DNA of 64,000 nucleotides from Streptomyces sp. TG1A-60 (GCF_037201975.1 NZ_CP147520.1:3906001-3970000), one strand, 5' to 3'. Shown: positions 48,873 to 57,738, counted from the stretch's first letter. The notes: generated by a model from the sequence alone, not told the origin. Program-made: numbers and translations.

Positions 48873-49886
48873 ATGCGCGTGGCCTTCGTAGGCAAGGGCG
48901 GCAGTGGCAAAACGACGCTCTCCGCGCTCTTCGCCCGGCATCTCGCCCGGTCGGGCGCACCGCTGGTGGCGATCGACGGCGACATCAACCAGCACCTCGC
49001 GCACGCGCTCGGCCTCGACGAGGACGACGACTTCGGGGCGCCGCCGCTGAGTTCGCGCACCGGCGAGATCAAGGACCATCTGCGGGGCACGAACCCGCGC
49101 GTCGTCTCCCGCGAGACCATGGTCAAGACGACCCCGCCGGGCCGGGGTTCACGGCTGCTGCGGCTGCTCGGCGACGACGACATCCACGGCCGGCACGTCG
49201 AGCGCGTCGCCGGTGTGCCGCTCATGGTCACCGGCGCCTTCGACGAGAGCGACCTCGGGGTCGCCTGCTACCACTCCAAGCTCGGCGCGGTGGAGCTGTA
49301 CCTCAACCATCTCGTCGACGGGCCCGGCGAGTACGTCGTCGTCGACATGACCGCCGGTGCGGACGCCTTCGCGTCCGGGCTCTTCACCCGGTTCGACATG
49401 ACCTTCCTGGTGGTCGAGCCGACACGGAAGAGCGTGTCCGTGTACCGGCAGTACCGGGAACACGCCGCCGAGTTCGGCATCCCGATCGCCGTCGTCGGCA
49501 ACAAGGTCACCGGCGAGGACGACCTGCTCTTCCTCAAGGAACACGTCGGTGACGACCTGCTGACCCACTGCGTGCAGTCGTCGTACGTCCGCGCGCAGGA
49601 ACAGGGTCGCGAACAGGGCGAGCTGGAGGCGCACAACCTGCATGCGCTGACCCGGCTGAAGGCTGCCGTCGACGCCCGTACGAAGGACTGGGCCACCTTC
49701 CAGCGCCACGCCGTCGAATTCCACCTCCGTAACGCCGCCGCCTGGGCCAACGACGCCACCGGGCACGATCTCGCCGCCCAGGTCGACCCCGAGTTCCGTC
49801 ACGGGCCGGAGGCGTTCGCGGCCACCGAGTACGCCGCCGAGTCGGCCGCCGCCGAGTCCGCTTCCCCCTCCGCACTCTCCTTCTGA
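48873..49886 (+). CDS. Deviant-Walker P-loop ATPase (MinD/CooC-like)
   Basis: 337-residue cytoplasmic ATPase. It starts directly with the deviant Walker A MRVAFVGKGGSGKTTLSALFARHLA, followed by PLVAIDGDINQHLAHALGL (switch I), VPLMVTGAFDESDLGVACYHSKLGAVELYLNHLVDGPGEYVVVDMTAGADAFASGL (Walker B/switch II) and FLVVEPTRKSVSVYRQYREHAAEFGIPIAVVGNKV. The family includes CooC, the nickel-insertion ATPase of CO dehydrogenase, and MinD/ParA. No partner segregation or CODH gene is near. A small downstream gene is co-oriented, and a Fur/Zur-type box lies upstream, which suggests a metal-related role. Confidence 0.85.
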   Translation: MRVAFVGKGGSGKTTLSALFARHLARSGAPLVAIDGDINQHLAHALGLDEDDDFGAPPLSSRTGEIKDHLRGTNPRVVSRETMVKTTPPGRGSRLLRLLGDDDIHGRHVERVAGVPLMVTGAFDESDLGVACYHSKLGAVELYLNHLVDGPGEYVVVDMTAGADAFASGLFTRFDMTFLVVEPTRKSVSVYRQYREHAAEFGIPIAVVGNKVTGEDDLLFLKEHVGDDLLTHCVQSSYVRAQEQGREQGELEAHNLHALTRLKAAVDARTKDWATFQRHAVEFHLRNAAAWANDATGHDLAAQVDPEFRHGPEAFAATEYAAESAAAESASPSALSF

Positions 49887-49903
49887 TCAGAACAGGAACA
49901 TCC

Positions 49904-50296
49904 ATGTCGCTCGACGTCTCCCCGCAGTTGCTCGCCGATGCCGAGAACGGCGAGGTGCGGGAGGAGGAGTTCGTGCAAACGGTCCGTACGTCGCTGCCGT
50001 ACGCGTACGACCTGATCTCCTCCCTCGTCGGTGAACTGCGCGCGGGCACCGCCGAGTTCGCGGACAACCAGACCCCGCCGCCGTCCGAGAAGGAGCGCGG
50101 GCAGCTGCTGCGGGCACTGTCCAGCGACGCGATCCGGGGGAGCCTGGAGCGGCACTTCGGGGTGGCGCTCGCCTTCCAGAACTGCCACCGGGTGGCGGTC
50201 TTCCCGACGGAGGCGCGCGGCGGTGACACGTATACCCGGTTCACGTCGCCGCGGTCGCAGATCCTCAACCAGTCGCCGGAGTTCCGCGACTGCTGA
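49904..50296 (+). CDS. Small conserved protein paired with the CooC-like ATPase
   Basis: 130-residue soluble protein starting 18 bases after the ATPase stop, clearly the same operon. Sequence features: MSLDVSPQLLADAENGEVREEEFVQTVRTSLPYAYDLISSLVGELRAG, then a helical middle (SEKERGQLLRALSSDAIRGSLERHFGVALAFQNCHRVAVFP) and an extended end. Such proteins recur next to this ATPase type in Streptomyces. I know of no assigned function. Given the pairing it may be a substrate adaptor for the ATPase (inference). Confidence 0.75.
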   Translation: MSLDVSPQLLADAENGEVREEEFVQTVRTSLPYAYDLISSLVGELRAGTAEFADNQTPPPSEKERGQLLRALSSDAIRGSLERHFGVALAFQNCHRVAVFPTEARGGDTYTRFTSPRSQILNQSPEFRDC

Positions 50297-50317
50297 CAGC
50301 CGAGCAGCCGAGCACCC

Positions 50318-50355
50318 GACCGCCCCTCCGCACCCCCTCCCGCGGAGGGGCGGTC
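50318..50355 (+). terminator. Terminator of the ATPase operon
   Basis: GACCGCCCCTCCGC pairs perfectly with GCGGAGGGGCGGTC (14-bp stem) 22 bases after the stop codon. Confidence 0.8.
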
Positions 50356-50677
50356 GCGTCGACACGCCGAGCGCGGGGGCGTACGGGGGCGTCTTACCGG
50401 CGTACGACGGCGTGGGCGGGCCAGGGGAGGCCCGGGGCGGGGGCGGTCGTGTGCGCGACTTCGCGCCGGTTCGTGCGGTCCGCTTCGTCCCGATCCCGCC
50501 CGATCCCGGCCGTTCGCGATCCCGTACGTGTGCCGGCTCCGTGTCCGACGTGTGTCTGTTCCGTGCCCGATGCGTGCCGGTTCGGTGTGCGAGTGGGCCG
50601 GTGCGCGCGCTGCGGCGTGCGGTCGTGTGATGCACGCCGTCACGAGTGGGGCTGTTTGCGGTCACACAAGGTGAATA

Positions 50678-53476
50678 ATGTGGCCAGAGGGCGTCTCAGC
50701 GACAGAGAGGGTCGCCGTGGGGACCGACAGGGACAGGGCCGTCACCCGTCAACGCTTCGACGTGGCCGACACCGCGCCGCTGCTGATCGACGCGGACGGG
50801 TGCGTGACGAGTTGGACCCGGGACGCCGAGCGGCTCTTCGGGTACCCGGCGGCCGAGATCCTGGGCCGCAGCGTCCGTACGCTCCTGGTCGACGAGGACG
50901 ACGAGCGCATCGGCCGGCTGGCCGAGTCCCACCGCGCCTTCGGCGGCTGGTCCGGCATCCTCACCGCCCGCCACCGCGACGGCCACACCATCAAGGTGAT
51001 GGTCCGGGTCGTCCCGACCCGCGAGACCACCCCGGCGGCCCCCGAGGCCCCGCCGGCCCCCACGACCACCGCCCCCCGCCCCGCCCACTGGCCCACCCCG
51101 CACCCCGGCTACCCGGACCCGTCCCGGCCGACGGCTCCACCCTGGGCAGGGAGCAGAGCGGGGACCGGGGAAGAGGCGGAGGCGGAGGCAAGCGCAGGGG
51201 GCTCGCCCGAGGCCGGGCGCTCAGCGGCCCGCGAGGTCGGCACCTGGCCGGCCACCGGAAACACCGGCGGCCCAGCGCCCCGGCACAGCCCTCCCGCGCC
51301 GGCACCGGCACCGGCACCGGCACCGGCACCGGCACCACAGGACATCGCACCAGACCAGCCGCCCGCCCCCGCCCCCACCCACTGGGTGGCTCTCGTCTCC
51401 GATGCCACCGAAGCGGCCGGGTGGGACATGAGTCGTGCGGTGCTGGAGCGGATGACGGCGCGGTCGCCCGTGGGGATCGCGATGGTCGACACGGAGCTGC
51501 GGTTCGTGTGGTCGAACGCGGCGTTGGAACGGTTCGGGGGCGGGCGGGCGCACGAGCGGGTGGGGCTCAGACTCGCGGAGGTGCAGCCTGGGCTCGACGC
51601 GGAGCGCATCGAGGCGCAGATGCGGAAGGTGCTGGAGACCGGTGTGCCGGTGCTCGACTACGAGCACGTGGGGCGGGTGCGGTCGTCGCCGTACCGCGAG
51701 ACCGCGCACGCGATGTCGTTCACGCGGCTGGAGGACGATCACGGCCGGCCCATCGGCGTGTACTACACGGTGGTGGACGTGTCGGAGCGGCACCGCGCCC
51801 GCACCCGGCTGGCCCTGCTGGACCGGGCCGGCGAGCACATCGGCCGGACCCTCGACGTACGGCGGACCGCGCAGGAGCTCGCGGACGTGGTGGTGCCGGC
51901 GCTCGCCGACTTCGTGACCGTGGACCTGCTGGACTCGGTGCTGCGCGGCGCCGAGCCGGGGCCCCTCGGCGACGGTTCCGTGCCACTGCGGCGGACCGCC
52001 CAGCAGTCCGTGCACGCCGGGGTGCCGGAGGCCGTCGTGGAGGTCGGCGCGATCGCCTCGTACGCGGTCGGCTCGCCCCCGGTGCGGGCGCTGGTCGGCG
52101 GGCGGTCGTGGGCGGAGCCGCACCTGGACCCGATGTCGGCGGAGTGGGCCAGGGCGTTTTCGGGCGGCCGGGCGGTTCCCGTCGAGGCGCTCCGGCTGCA
52201 CAGCGTGATGATCGTGCCGGTGCGGGCGCGCGGCATCACGCTCGGCATCACCACGTTCTTCCGGCGCGACCGGCAGGACCCCTTCGACGCGGAGGACCTG
52301 GGCCTCGCCGAGGAGCTGGTCGGCCGGGCCGCCGTCTGCGTCGACAACGCCCGCCGGTACACGCGCGAGCGCGACGCCGCCCTCGTCCTCCAGCGCAGCC
52401 TCCTGCCGCGCCGGCTGCCCGATCAGGACGCGGCCGAGGTCGCCGTCCGCTACCGGCCCGCCGACGAACTGACCGGCCTCGGCGGCGACTGGTACGACGT
52501 CATCCCGCTCTCCGGCGCCCGCGTCGCCCTCGTCGTCGGCGAGGTCGCGGGCCACGGCATCGACGGCGCCGCCGCCATGGGCCGCCTCCGTACGGCCGTA
52601 CGGACCCTCGCGGACCTCGATCTGCCACCGGACGAGGTGCTCGCCCACCTCGACGACATGGTCGCCAAGTCGGCGCGTCAGGAGGGCCCCGAGCCGGGCG
52701 GCGGCAGCGTCCAGACGGTCGGGGCACGCTGTCTGTACGCCGTCCACGACCCGGTGTCCGGGACGTGCGCCATGGCCACCGCCGGGCCGTTCGCCCCGGC
52801 CCTGGTCGCCCCCGACGGTACGGTCACCTTCCCCGCGCTGCCCGAGGGGCCGTCCCTCGGTGTCGACGGGCAGCCCTTCGAGGCGCTGGAGGTGGAACTG
52901 CCCGAGGGCACGGTGATCGCCCTGCACACCGACGGGCTGCTCGCCGATGCCTCCCGGGAGGCGCTGTGCCGCGCCCTCGCCCGGCCCGAGCCCTCCCTGG
53001 AACGGCACGCCCAGCGCGTCCTCGACTCCCTCGCATCGGACCGCCCCACCGACGACGTCGCCCTCCTCCTGGCCCGCACCCGGCGCCTGCCCGCGCGCCG
53101 GGTCGCCTCCTGGGAGCTGCCCGCCGACCCGGCGCTGGTCTCCGAGGCCCGTAAGACGACCGCCCGGCAGCTCGGCCTCTGGGGGCTGGACGAGCTGGCG
53201 TTCACCACCGAGCTGGTCGTCAGCGAGCTGGTCACCAACGCGATCCGGCACGCCGCCGGGCCCATCCGGCTCCGGCTCATCCTGGAACGCACCCTGATCT
53301 GCGAGGTCTTCGACGGCGGCGCCACCGCGCCCCACCTGCGCCACCCGCGCACGACGGACGAGGGCGGCCGGGGCCTCTTCCTCATCTCCCAGTTCACCCA
53401 GCGCTGGGGCACCCGCTTCCTGCCCGACGGCAAGGTGATCTGGGCGGAACAGTCACTGACGGATCCACCCGCCTGA
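50678..53476 (+). CDS. PAS/GAF/SpoIIE phosphatase with anti-sigma-kinase domain (second copy)
   Basis: 932-residue regulator with the same overall plan as the protein at 25410. PAS domain 1 (APLLIDADGCVTSWTRDAERLFGYPAAEILGRSVRTLL), a disordered Pro/Ala linker including an APAPAPAP run encoded by a CCGGCA repeat (51300-51340), PAS domain 2 (ARSPVGIAMVDTELRFVWSNAALERFGG), GAF (LDRAGEHIGRTLDVRRTAQELADVVVPAL), SpoIIE phosphatase (GGDWYDVIPLSGARVALVVGEVAGHG; ALHTDGLLADA), C-terminal GHKL ATPase (TTELVVSELVTNAIRHAAGPIRLRL; DEGGRGLFLISQF). Start ATG 50678 after AGGTGA. Likely acts on anti-anti-sigma factors; no partner gene adjoins. Confidence 0.9.
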   Translation: MWPEGVSATERVAVGTDRDRAVTRQRFDVADTAPLLIDADGCVTSWTRDAERLFGYPAAEILGRSVRTLLVDEDDERIGRLAESHRAFGGWSGILTARHRDGHTIKVMVRVVPTRETTPAAPEAPPAPTTTAPRPAHWPTPHPGYPDPSRPTAPPWAGSRAGTGEEAEAEASAGGSPEAGRSAAREVGTWPATGNTGGPAPRHSPPAPAPAPAPAPAPAPQDIAPDQPPAPAPTHWVALVSDATEAAGWDMSRAVLERMTARSPVGIAMVDTELRFVWSNAALERFGGGRAHERVGLRLAEVQPGLDAERIEAQMRKVLETGVPVLDYEHVGRVRSSPYRETAHAMSFTRLEDDHGRPIGVYYTVVDVSERHRARTRLALLDRAGEHIGRTLDVRRTAQELADVVVPALADFVTVDLLDSVLRGAEPGPLGDGSVPLRRTAQQSVHAGVPEAVVEVGAIASYAVGSPPVRALVGGRSWAEPHLDPMSAEWARAFSGGRAVPVEALRLHSVMIVPVRARGITLGITTFFRRDRQDPFDAEDLGLAEELVGRAAVCVDNARRYTRERDAALVLQRSLLPRRLPDQDAAEVAVRYRPADELTGLGGDWYDVIPLSGARVALVVGEVAGHGIDGAAAMGRLRTAVRTLADLDLPPDEVLAHLDDMVAKSARQEGPEPGGGSVQTVGARCLYAVHDPVSGTCAMATAGPFAPALVAPDGTVTFPALPEGPSLGVDGQPFEALEVELPEGTVIALHTDGLLADASREALCRALARPEPSLERHAQRVLDSLASDRPTDDVALLLARTRRLPARRVASWELPADPALVSEARKTTARQLGLWGLDELAFTTELVVSELVTNAIRHAAGPIRLRLILERTLICEVFDGGATAPHLRHPRTTDEGGRGLFLISQFTQRWGTRFLPDGKVIWAEQSLTDPPA

Positions 53477-53642
53477 GCGCTGGTCCGCATTCCGGCTGAG
53501 GACCGGTCCGCACAGTGACCTGAACCGCCGTCAGTTCCCGTCCCCCGACCGGCTCGGGCGGGCGCCCGGCGGGACGTACACCACCACCGCAGCGGCCGGG
53601 GCCGAGGCGGTCGCCGGGAAGGCGGGGAGCACCCCGAGAGGG

Positions 53643-54060
53643 GTGGATGTGGGCGCGGCGGCGGTCGCCGGGGTGCTCGTGGCCCGGGAGGTGTCCTCCC
53701 CGCTCTCGGCGTCCGGCCGGCCGCGCGGGCCGGGGACCCGGCGTGCACCCGGATCGCCGACCGCTACCCCGTGCGGATCGTCGGCGAGTCGCGCGACCCG
53801 CGCCGACGCCGCCCGGCAGAACGCCCTCGCCTTCCAGCAGGACCTCGGCCTCTCCTACCCGAGCCTGCACGACCCCGGCGGACGGGAGTTCCACAAGCTG
53901 CCGGACGGGCTGGTGAATTCGCAGATCCTGCCCTTCACGCTGTTCGTCGACCGCGAGGGCCGCATCGCCGGGGCCGTGCAGAGCAGGGTGTCGGAGGGGG
54001 ATGTGCGGAGCGTCGTCACACGGTTGTCGGAGGAGAGGCAGAGGTGCTGGCAGGCTGCCA
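53643..54060 (+). pseudogene. Remnant of a thioredoxin-fold (TlpA/AhpC-like) protein
   Basis: The readable part is AARQNALAFQQDLGLSYPSLHDPGGREFHKLPDGLVNSQILPFTLFVDREGRIAGAVQSRVSEGDVRSVVTRLSEE, the C-terminal half of a TlpA-like thiol oxidoreductase (cis-proline loop LPFTLFVDREGRIAG). Upstream pieces such as RIADRYPVRIVGESRD lie in another frame and the CxxC active site is missing. The end overlaps the 3' end of the convergent lipoprotein gene. Confidence 0.65.
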
Positions 54061-54969
54061 CCGGGCCGCGGAGGAGTCGCCGTCGACCTCGCCGTCACCG
54101 GAGGAGTCCCCTTCGTCCGAGGAATCCTCCTCCTCTGAGGCCTCGCCTTCGTCGGCGGACGGCCCCTCTGCGGTCTCCTCCCCGGAGGGCACCCGCAGCT
54201 CCCGCTCCCCCTCCCGCTCCTTCGGCTCCTCCTTCAGGAGGCTCTGGAGGCGTCGGGTGCCCGCCTGGGCCGCGTCTCGCGTGGCGGCCTCGTCGATGCC
54301 GTGGAGGCCACCGTGGGTGAGGAGGACGGCGGTGTCGCCGACGCGTACGGCGGCGAGGTCGAGGGTGAGGGCGGCGCCGTCACCGCCGACGGCGAGCCGC
54401 AGCCCCTGCCGGGCGTCGCCGATGGTGCCGGGGAGGTCGACGGGGGTCACCTCGGCGCCGTACTCCCGCCCCCGGGGACCGGTGATGGTGAACTCCCGGC
54501 ACTTGCCGATGAGTCGGCGGACGCGGTCGAGGCGGGCGTCGACGTCGGCCATGTCGTACGCGCCGACGCGGTAGTGCAACTGGGCGCCGTACTCGTCGTC
54601 GAAGCCCGTGACGGCCGTGCCGCCCCGGGGCTCACCGAGCAGGTCCTCGGCGTACACCGCGTCGAGGAGTTCCTGGCACTCGGGGAGGTCGGTGCGGCCC
54701 TTGAGGAGGCCGTCCCGCCAGGTCGCCGCGCCCTCGGTGCCGGACCACGCGCCGCCGAGGTCCCCCTGGCGCAGTAGTGCGCTCCGGGCGCGGGCGTCGG
54801 TGAGGGCCGGTTCGGTCGGGGCGGTGGGGGTGGCGGGGGCCGTCTCGACGACGGCGGCCTCGGGGAAGCCGCGCGGGTGCCCCGGCTTGTCCACCGCGCA
54901 GGCCGCCGCCGCTCCCGCGAGCAACCCGACGCCCACGACGCGGGTGAGAACACGGTACGGACGACGCAT
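54016..54969 (-). CDS. Lipoprotein with acidic C-terminal tail
   Basis: 317-residue lipoprotein: signal MRRPYRVLTRVVGVGLLAGAAAACAVD. The mature domain of about 200 residues has the pattern ALLRQGDLGGAWSGTEGAATW..LPECQELLDAVYAEDLLGEPRGGTAVTGFDDEYGAQLHYRVGAYDMADVDARLDRVRRLIGKCREFTITGPRG...AVRVGDTAVLLTHGGLHGIDEAATRDAAQAGTRRLQSLL. This resembles the sensor-like lipoproteins that sit outside the membrane in Streptomyces. The last 60 residues are Glu/Ser/Asp-rich and may be variable; the end overlaps the convergent redoxin remnant. Function unknown. Confidence 0.8.
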   Translation of the reverse strand: MRRPYRVLTRVVGVGLLAGAAAACAVDKPGHPRGFPEAAVVETAPATPTAPTEPALTDARARSALLRQGDLGGAWSGTEGAATWRDGLLKGRTDLPECQELLDAVYAEDLLGEPRGGTAVTGFDDEYGAQLHYRVGAYDMADVDARLDRVRRLIGKCREFTITGPRGREYGAEVTPVDLPGTIGDARQGLRLAVGGDGAALTLDLAAVRVGDTAVLLTHGGLHGIDEAATRDAAQAGTRRLQSLLKEEPKEREGERELRVPSGEETAEGPSADEGEASEEEDSSDEGDSSGDGEVDGDSSAARWQPASTSASPPTTV

Positions 54970-55079
54970 GGCGGAGCCTCCCGAGAGCCTGACGTTTCCG
55001 CTTCTACGCCAGCACCACCGGGGCCCGCCCACCAGTGCACAGAGGCGTACGGGTGACCGGCTCCCTCGTACGGCGCCGC

Positions 55080-55400
55080 CTGCGTCACGCGGACGCGCGC
55101 CCACTGGAAGCCCGGCACGGAGGTCACCGTCCGGGTCGGCGCGGGCCGCACCCGGCACTTCACGATCGCCGCTCGCTGATCGCCGCGGTCGACGTGCGCC
55201 GCCGCACCATGACCGTGGAGAAGGACGGCTCCACCCAGCGCGTCCCGGTCACTGCCGGGCGCGCCCGGCACGGAGACCTGGAACGGCACGATGGTCGTCT
55301 CCGACAAGCGGCCCCGGGTGTTCATGGACTCCCGCACGGTCGGCCACGGAGACCGGAACCCGAGCCGGGAACGCTGGACGGCGGGCAGTGCCCTGAGGCG
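55080..55400 (+). pseudogene. L,D-transpeptidase remnant (Ig-like plus YkuD start)
   Basis: Three frames together spell parts of an L,D-transpeptidase: WKPGTEVTVRVGAGRTRHFTI, then SLIAAVDVRRRTMTVEKDGSTQRVPVTAG, then GTETWNGTMVVSDKRPRVFMDSRTVGHGD. These are the end of the Ig-like domain and the beginning of the YkuD fold. The frame changes around 55173 and 55260, and the catalytic HGxxN...SHGCxR region is absent. The gene is therefore both frameshifted and truncated at both ends. Confidence 0.75.
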
Positions 55401-55510
55401 ACCGCCGGAAAAAACCGGCCGCGGGTGTCATCCGTCCCGTACGTACGCCGCGTTTTCAGAGGTGTCAGACCAAGGCACCCGACCAACAGACCTAGGGGGG
55501 TCGTCCGTTC

Positions 55511-56098
55511 ATGCCCATGGCACGGATGCACAAGTACGTCGCCGTCGCAGCACTGACCACGCTGCTGGCGGGGGCACCGACGATGTCGTACGCCGTCTCA
55601 CAGGGGGAGGCGGCGCACGGCACCGACGACAGGACGGTGGCGGCGGCCTCCGAGGCGGCCAGGAAGGCGCCGACCCCGCGCATCGTCCAGCCCGGTGAGC
55701 ACGTCGTCGCCGCGCCCGGCTTCGAGCTGTGGATGACGGCGGAGGGCAAGCACTGGCTGGAGCCGTCCCTGCCCGACTACCCGCAGTTCCGCAGCGTCGT
55801 CGACGGCAACATCGACCTCACCCAGCCGGGGGTGTCGATCCAGGCGGGCGGCCACGAGGGGCGCTACTACCTCTCCGGCCTCTACTACGGCGGCAAGGGC
55901 ACCGCCTCCCGCGTCGTGGTCGACACCAGCACGGGCAAGGTCCACGGCAAGCTGATCGAACTGCCCGGGAAGCCCGGCTGGGGCGTCTGGTACGCCATCG
56001 CGGACCTGCCCGCGGGGGACACCGGGGAGGACTTCCTCCGCAGTGTCACCGTCTACGACACCAAGGGCTGCGTCTACTCCGAGCTGCGGCTGATCTGA
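55511..56098 (+). CDS. Secreted protein, soluble paralogue of the downstream sigma-linked membrane sensor
   Basis: 195-residue exported protein (MARMHKYVAVAALTTLLAGAPTMSYA signal). The mature domain is VQPGEHVVAAPGFELWMTAEGKHWLEPSLPDYPQFRSVVDGNIDLTQPGVSIQAGGHEGRYYLSGLYYGGKGTASRVVVDTSTGKVHGKLIELPGKPGWGVWYAIADLPAGDTGEDFLRSVTVYDTKGCVYSELRLI. It is clearly paralogous to the external domain of the membrane protein at 56824: shared EGKHW, FRSVVDGN, LSGxYYGG, WGxWY and VTVYDxKG. A GGGGGG site precedes ATG 55511. The ECF sigma gene follows 123 bases later. Family and function unknown. Confidence 0.8.
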   Translation: MPMARMHKYVAVAALTTLLAGAPTMSYAVSQGEAAHGTDDRTVAAASEAARKAPTPRIVQPGEHVVAAPGFELWMTAEGKHWLEPSLPDYPQFRSVVDGNIDLTQPGVSIQAGGHEGRYYLSGLYYGGKGTASRVVVDTSTGKVHGKLIELPGKPGWGVWYAIADLPAGDTGEDFLRSVTVYDTKGCVYSELRLI

Positions 56099-56221
56099 CC
56101 CGGCCGGACCGCCCCGGCACAACGTGCCGAAGTGACCGTGCGGGAGCGGGAGTCGACCACCCCGCTCCCGCACGGCACGCTCCTCCCTCATACCCGTACC
56201 CGATCCCGAGGACCGTCGTCC

Positions 56222-56827
56222 GTGCCGCACGAGAAACCCGGATCACCCGAGGGTGCCGACTTCGCCGCGTACGCCGCCACGGCCTGGCCCCGCCTGGTGC
56301 GGACCGCGCACATGCTGACCGGCGACTTCCACGAGGCCGAGGATCTCGTCCAGACCACCCTGGTGAAGGTGTACGCCCGCTGGTGGCGCATACCCCGTGA
56401 CGACGTCGACTTCTACGTACGGCGCTCGCTCGTCAACAACAACATCAGCCGCGTGCGGAAGAGACGTGTGGCCCATCTGCTGACGCCGTTCCTGCCGGAG
56501 CGGGTGCACGAGCGGCAGGCCGGACACGCCGATTCCGTCGCCCAGCGGGCCGCCGTGAGGCAGGCGTTGGCCGCGCTGTCAGCCCGCCAGCGGTCCGTGC
56601 TGGTGCTGCGCTTCTGGGAGGACCTGACCGAGAACGAGATCGCCCAACTGCTCGGCTGCTCGCCCGGCACGGTCAAGACCCATGTACGACGCGGCCTCCA
56701 GACCCTGCGCGGCCACCCCGTGTTCGCCCCCGTCCCGCACACCGACGACGCCCACGGCGCCACCGCCTCCCCCTCCCGCCGTTTCGCCCCGGCGCCCCCC
56801 TCGCCCGTCCCCGGAGCCCGCACATGA
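56222..56827 (+). CDS. SigE-family ECF RNA polymerase sigma factor
   Basis: 201-residue extracytoplasmic-function sigma factor. Region 2: DFAAYAATAWPRLVRTAHMLTGDFHEAEDLVQTTLVKVYARWWRIPRDDVDFYVRRSLVNNNISRVRKRR, with the core- and -10-binding segments. Region 4: ALAALSARQRSVLVLRFWEDLTENEIAQLLGCSPGTVKTHVRRGLQTLR, with the -35-reading helix-turn-helix. GTG start at 56222 after GAGGA; an upstream GTG at 56132 is possible. Its stop overlaps the ATG of the membrane protein (ATGA), the typical sigma/anti-sigma coupling. A secreted paralogue of the partner's sensor domain is encoded just upstream. Confidence 0.92.
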   Translation: MPHEKPGSPEGADFAAYAATAWPRLVRTAHMLTGDFHEAEDLVQTTLVKVYARWWRIPRDDVDFYVRRSLVNNNISRVRKRRVAHLLTPFLPERVHERQAGHADSVAQRAAVRQALAALSARQRSVLVLRFWEDLTENEIAQLLGCSPGTVKTHVRRGLQTLRGHPVFAPVPHTDDAHGATASPSRRFAPAPPSPVPGART

Positions 56828-57738
56828 ACCACCCGACCTCCGGGACCGACCCGACCGGCACCGGCGCGGACTCAGGAACAGGAACAGGAACAGGAACAGG
56901 AACGAACGCGGGGATGGCCGCGGGAACGGACGCATTCGTCGGCTCCGGCTTCGGCCCCGGCTTCGGCCCCGGCCCCGGCTTCTGCCTCAGTTCAAGCGGC
57001 CAATACGCCCCCGACACCGCGCAGTTGCTGCGGGCGGCCTTCGCCGAGGCCGCCTCCGACGTCACGCCGCCGCCCGTCCCGCTGGAAGCGATCGAACGGG
57101 ACGGCCGCAGGCGCCGGCGGCGGCGCCGGGCCACCGCACTGAGCGCGGGCTGCGGGCTGCTGCTGATCCCGCTCGCCGCGCTGGCCCTGCGCCCCGACGG
57201 CCCCTCCACCGGCGTCCGGCCCATGGCCCCGACGGCCCCGGGCGCCAGCGCGTCGCCCTCGCCCACGCGGCCCCCGGCGCCGATCGCCGGGAAGGCGCGG
57301 GTCGTCGCACCGGGTGAGCGGGTGCACGTCGGTGACGGCACCCGGATCTGGCTGACGGAGGAGGGCAAGCACTGGGACGAGCCCAAGGTCTCCGACATAC
57401 CCGAGTTCCGCAGCGTGGTCGACGGGAACCTCGACACCAGCCGGCCGGGCGCCTCCGTGCAGGAGACGTCATGGGGCTCCGACTACGCGTTCCTCTCCGG
57501 CGTCTACTACGGCGGCCGGACCGTGGCGGCGGGCGCCGAGATCGAGCTCCACGACGGCAGGAAGCTTCACGGCACGGTCCTGCGGCTGGCCGGGAACGAG
57601 GAGTGGGGCGCCTGGTACGTGCGGACGGACATCGGGGAAGGCGTCTCGCACGCCGACCACATGCGGGGCCTGACCCGCAAGGTCACGGTGTACGACGTGA
57701 AGGGCGCCGTGGTCGCGTCGAGTCGGTTCGGCGACTGA
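56824..57738 (+). CDS. Membrane-anchored sensor, putative anti-sigma factor
   Basis: 304-residue single-pass protein coupled to the ECF sigma gene. The cytoplasmic part (residues 1-100) starts with Gly/Thr repeats, then TAQLLRAAFAEAASDVTPPPVPLEAIERDGRRRRRRRR, a short helical segment that could contact the sigma factor. One span follows (TALSAGCGLLLIPLAALAL, about 103-121), then a Pro/Ser linker and an external domain from about residue 160: VAPGERVHVGDGTRIWLTEEGKHWDEPKVSDIPEFRSVVDGNLDTSRPGASVQ..FLSGVYYGG..WGAWYVRTDIGEG..KVTVYDVKGAVVASSRF. No zinc-binding anti-sigma (HxxxCxxC) motif is present. That it is an anti-sigma factor is inferred from its position. Confidence 0.8.
   Translation: MNHPTSGTDPTGTGADSGTGTGTGTGTNAGMAAGTDAFVGSGFGPGFGPGPGFCLSSSGQYAPDTAQLLRAAFAEAASDVTPPPVPLEAIERDGRRRRRRRRATALSAGCGLLLIPLAALALRPDGPSTGVRPMAPTAPGASASPSPTRPPAPIAGKARVVAPGERVHVGDGTRIWLTEEGKHWDEPKVSDIPEFRSVVDGNLDTSRPGASVQETSWGSDYAFLSGVYYGGRTVAAGAEIELHDGRKLHGTVLRLAGNEEWGAWYVRTDIGEGVSHADHMRGLTRKVTVYDVKGAVVASSRFGD

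Noticed and set aside
48873..49886. Chromosome or plasmid partition protein (ParA)
   Set aside because: No ParB-like gene or parS-like repeats are present; sequence blocks are closer to CooC/MinD types and the partner is an unrelated small protein.
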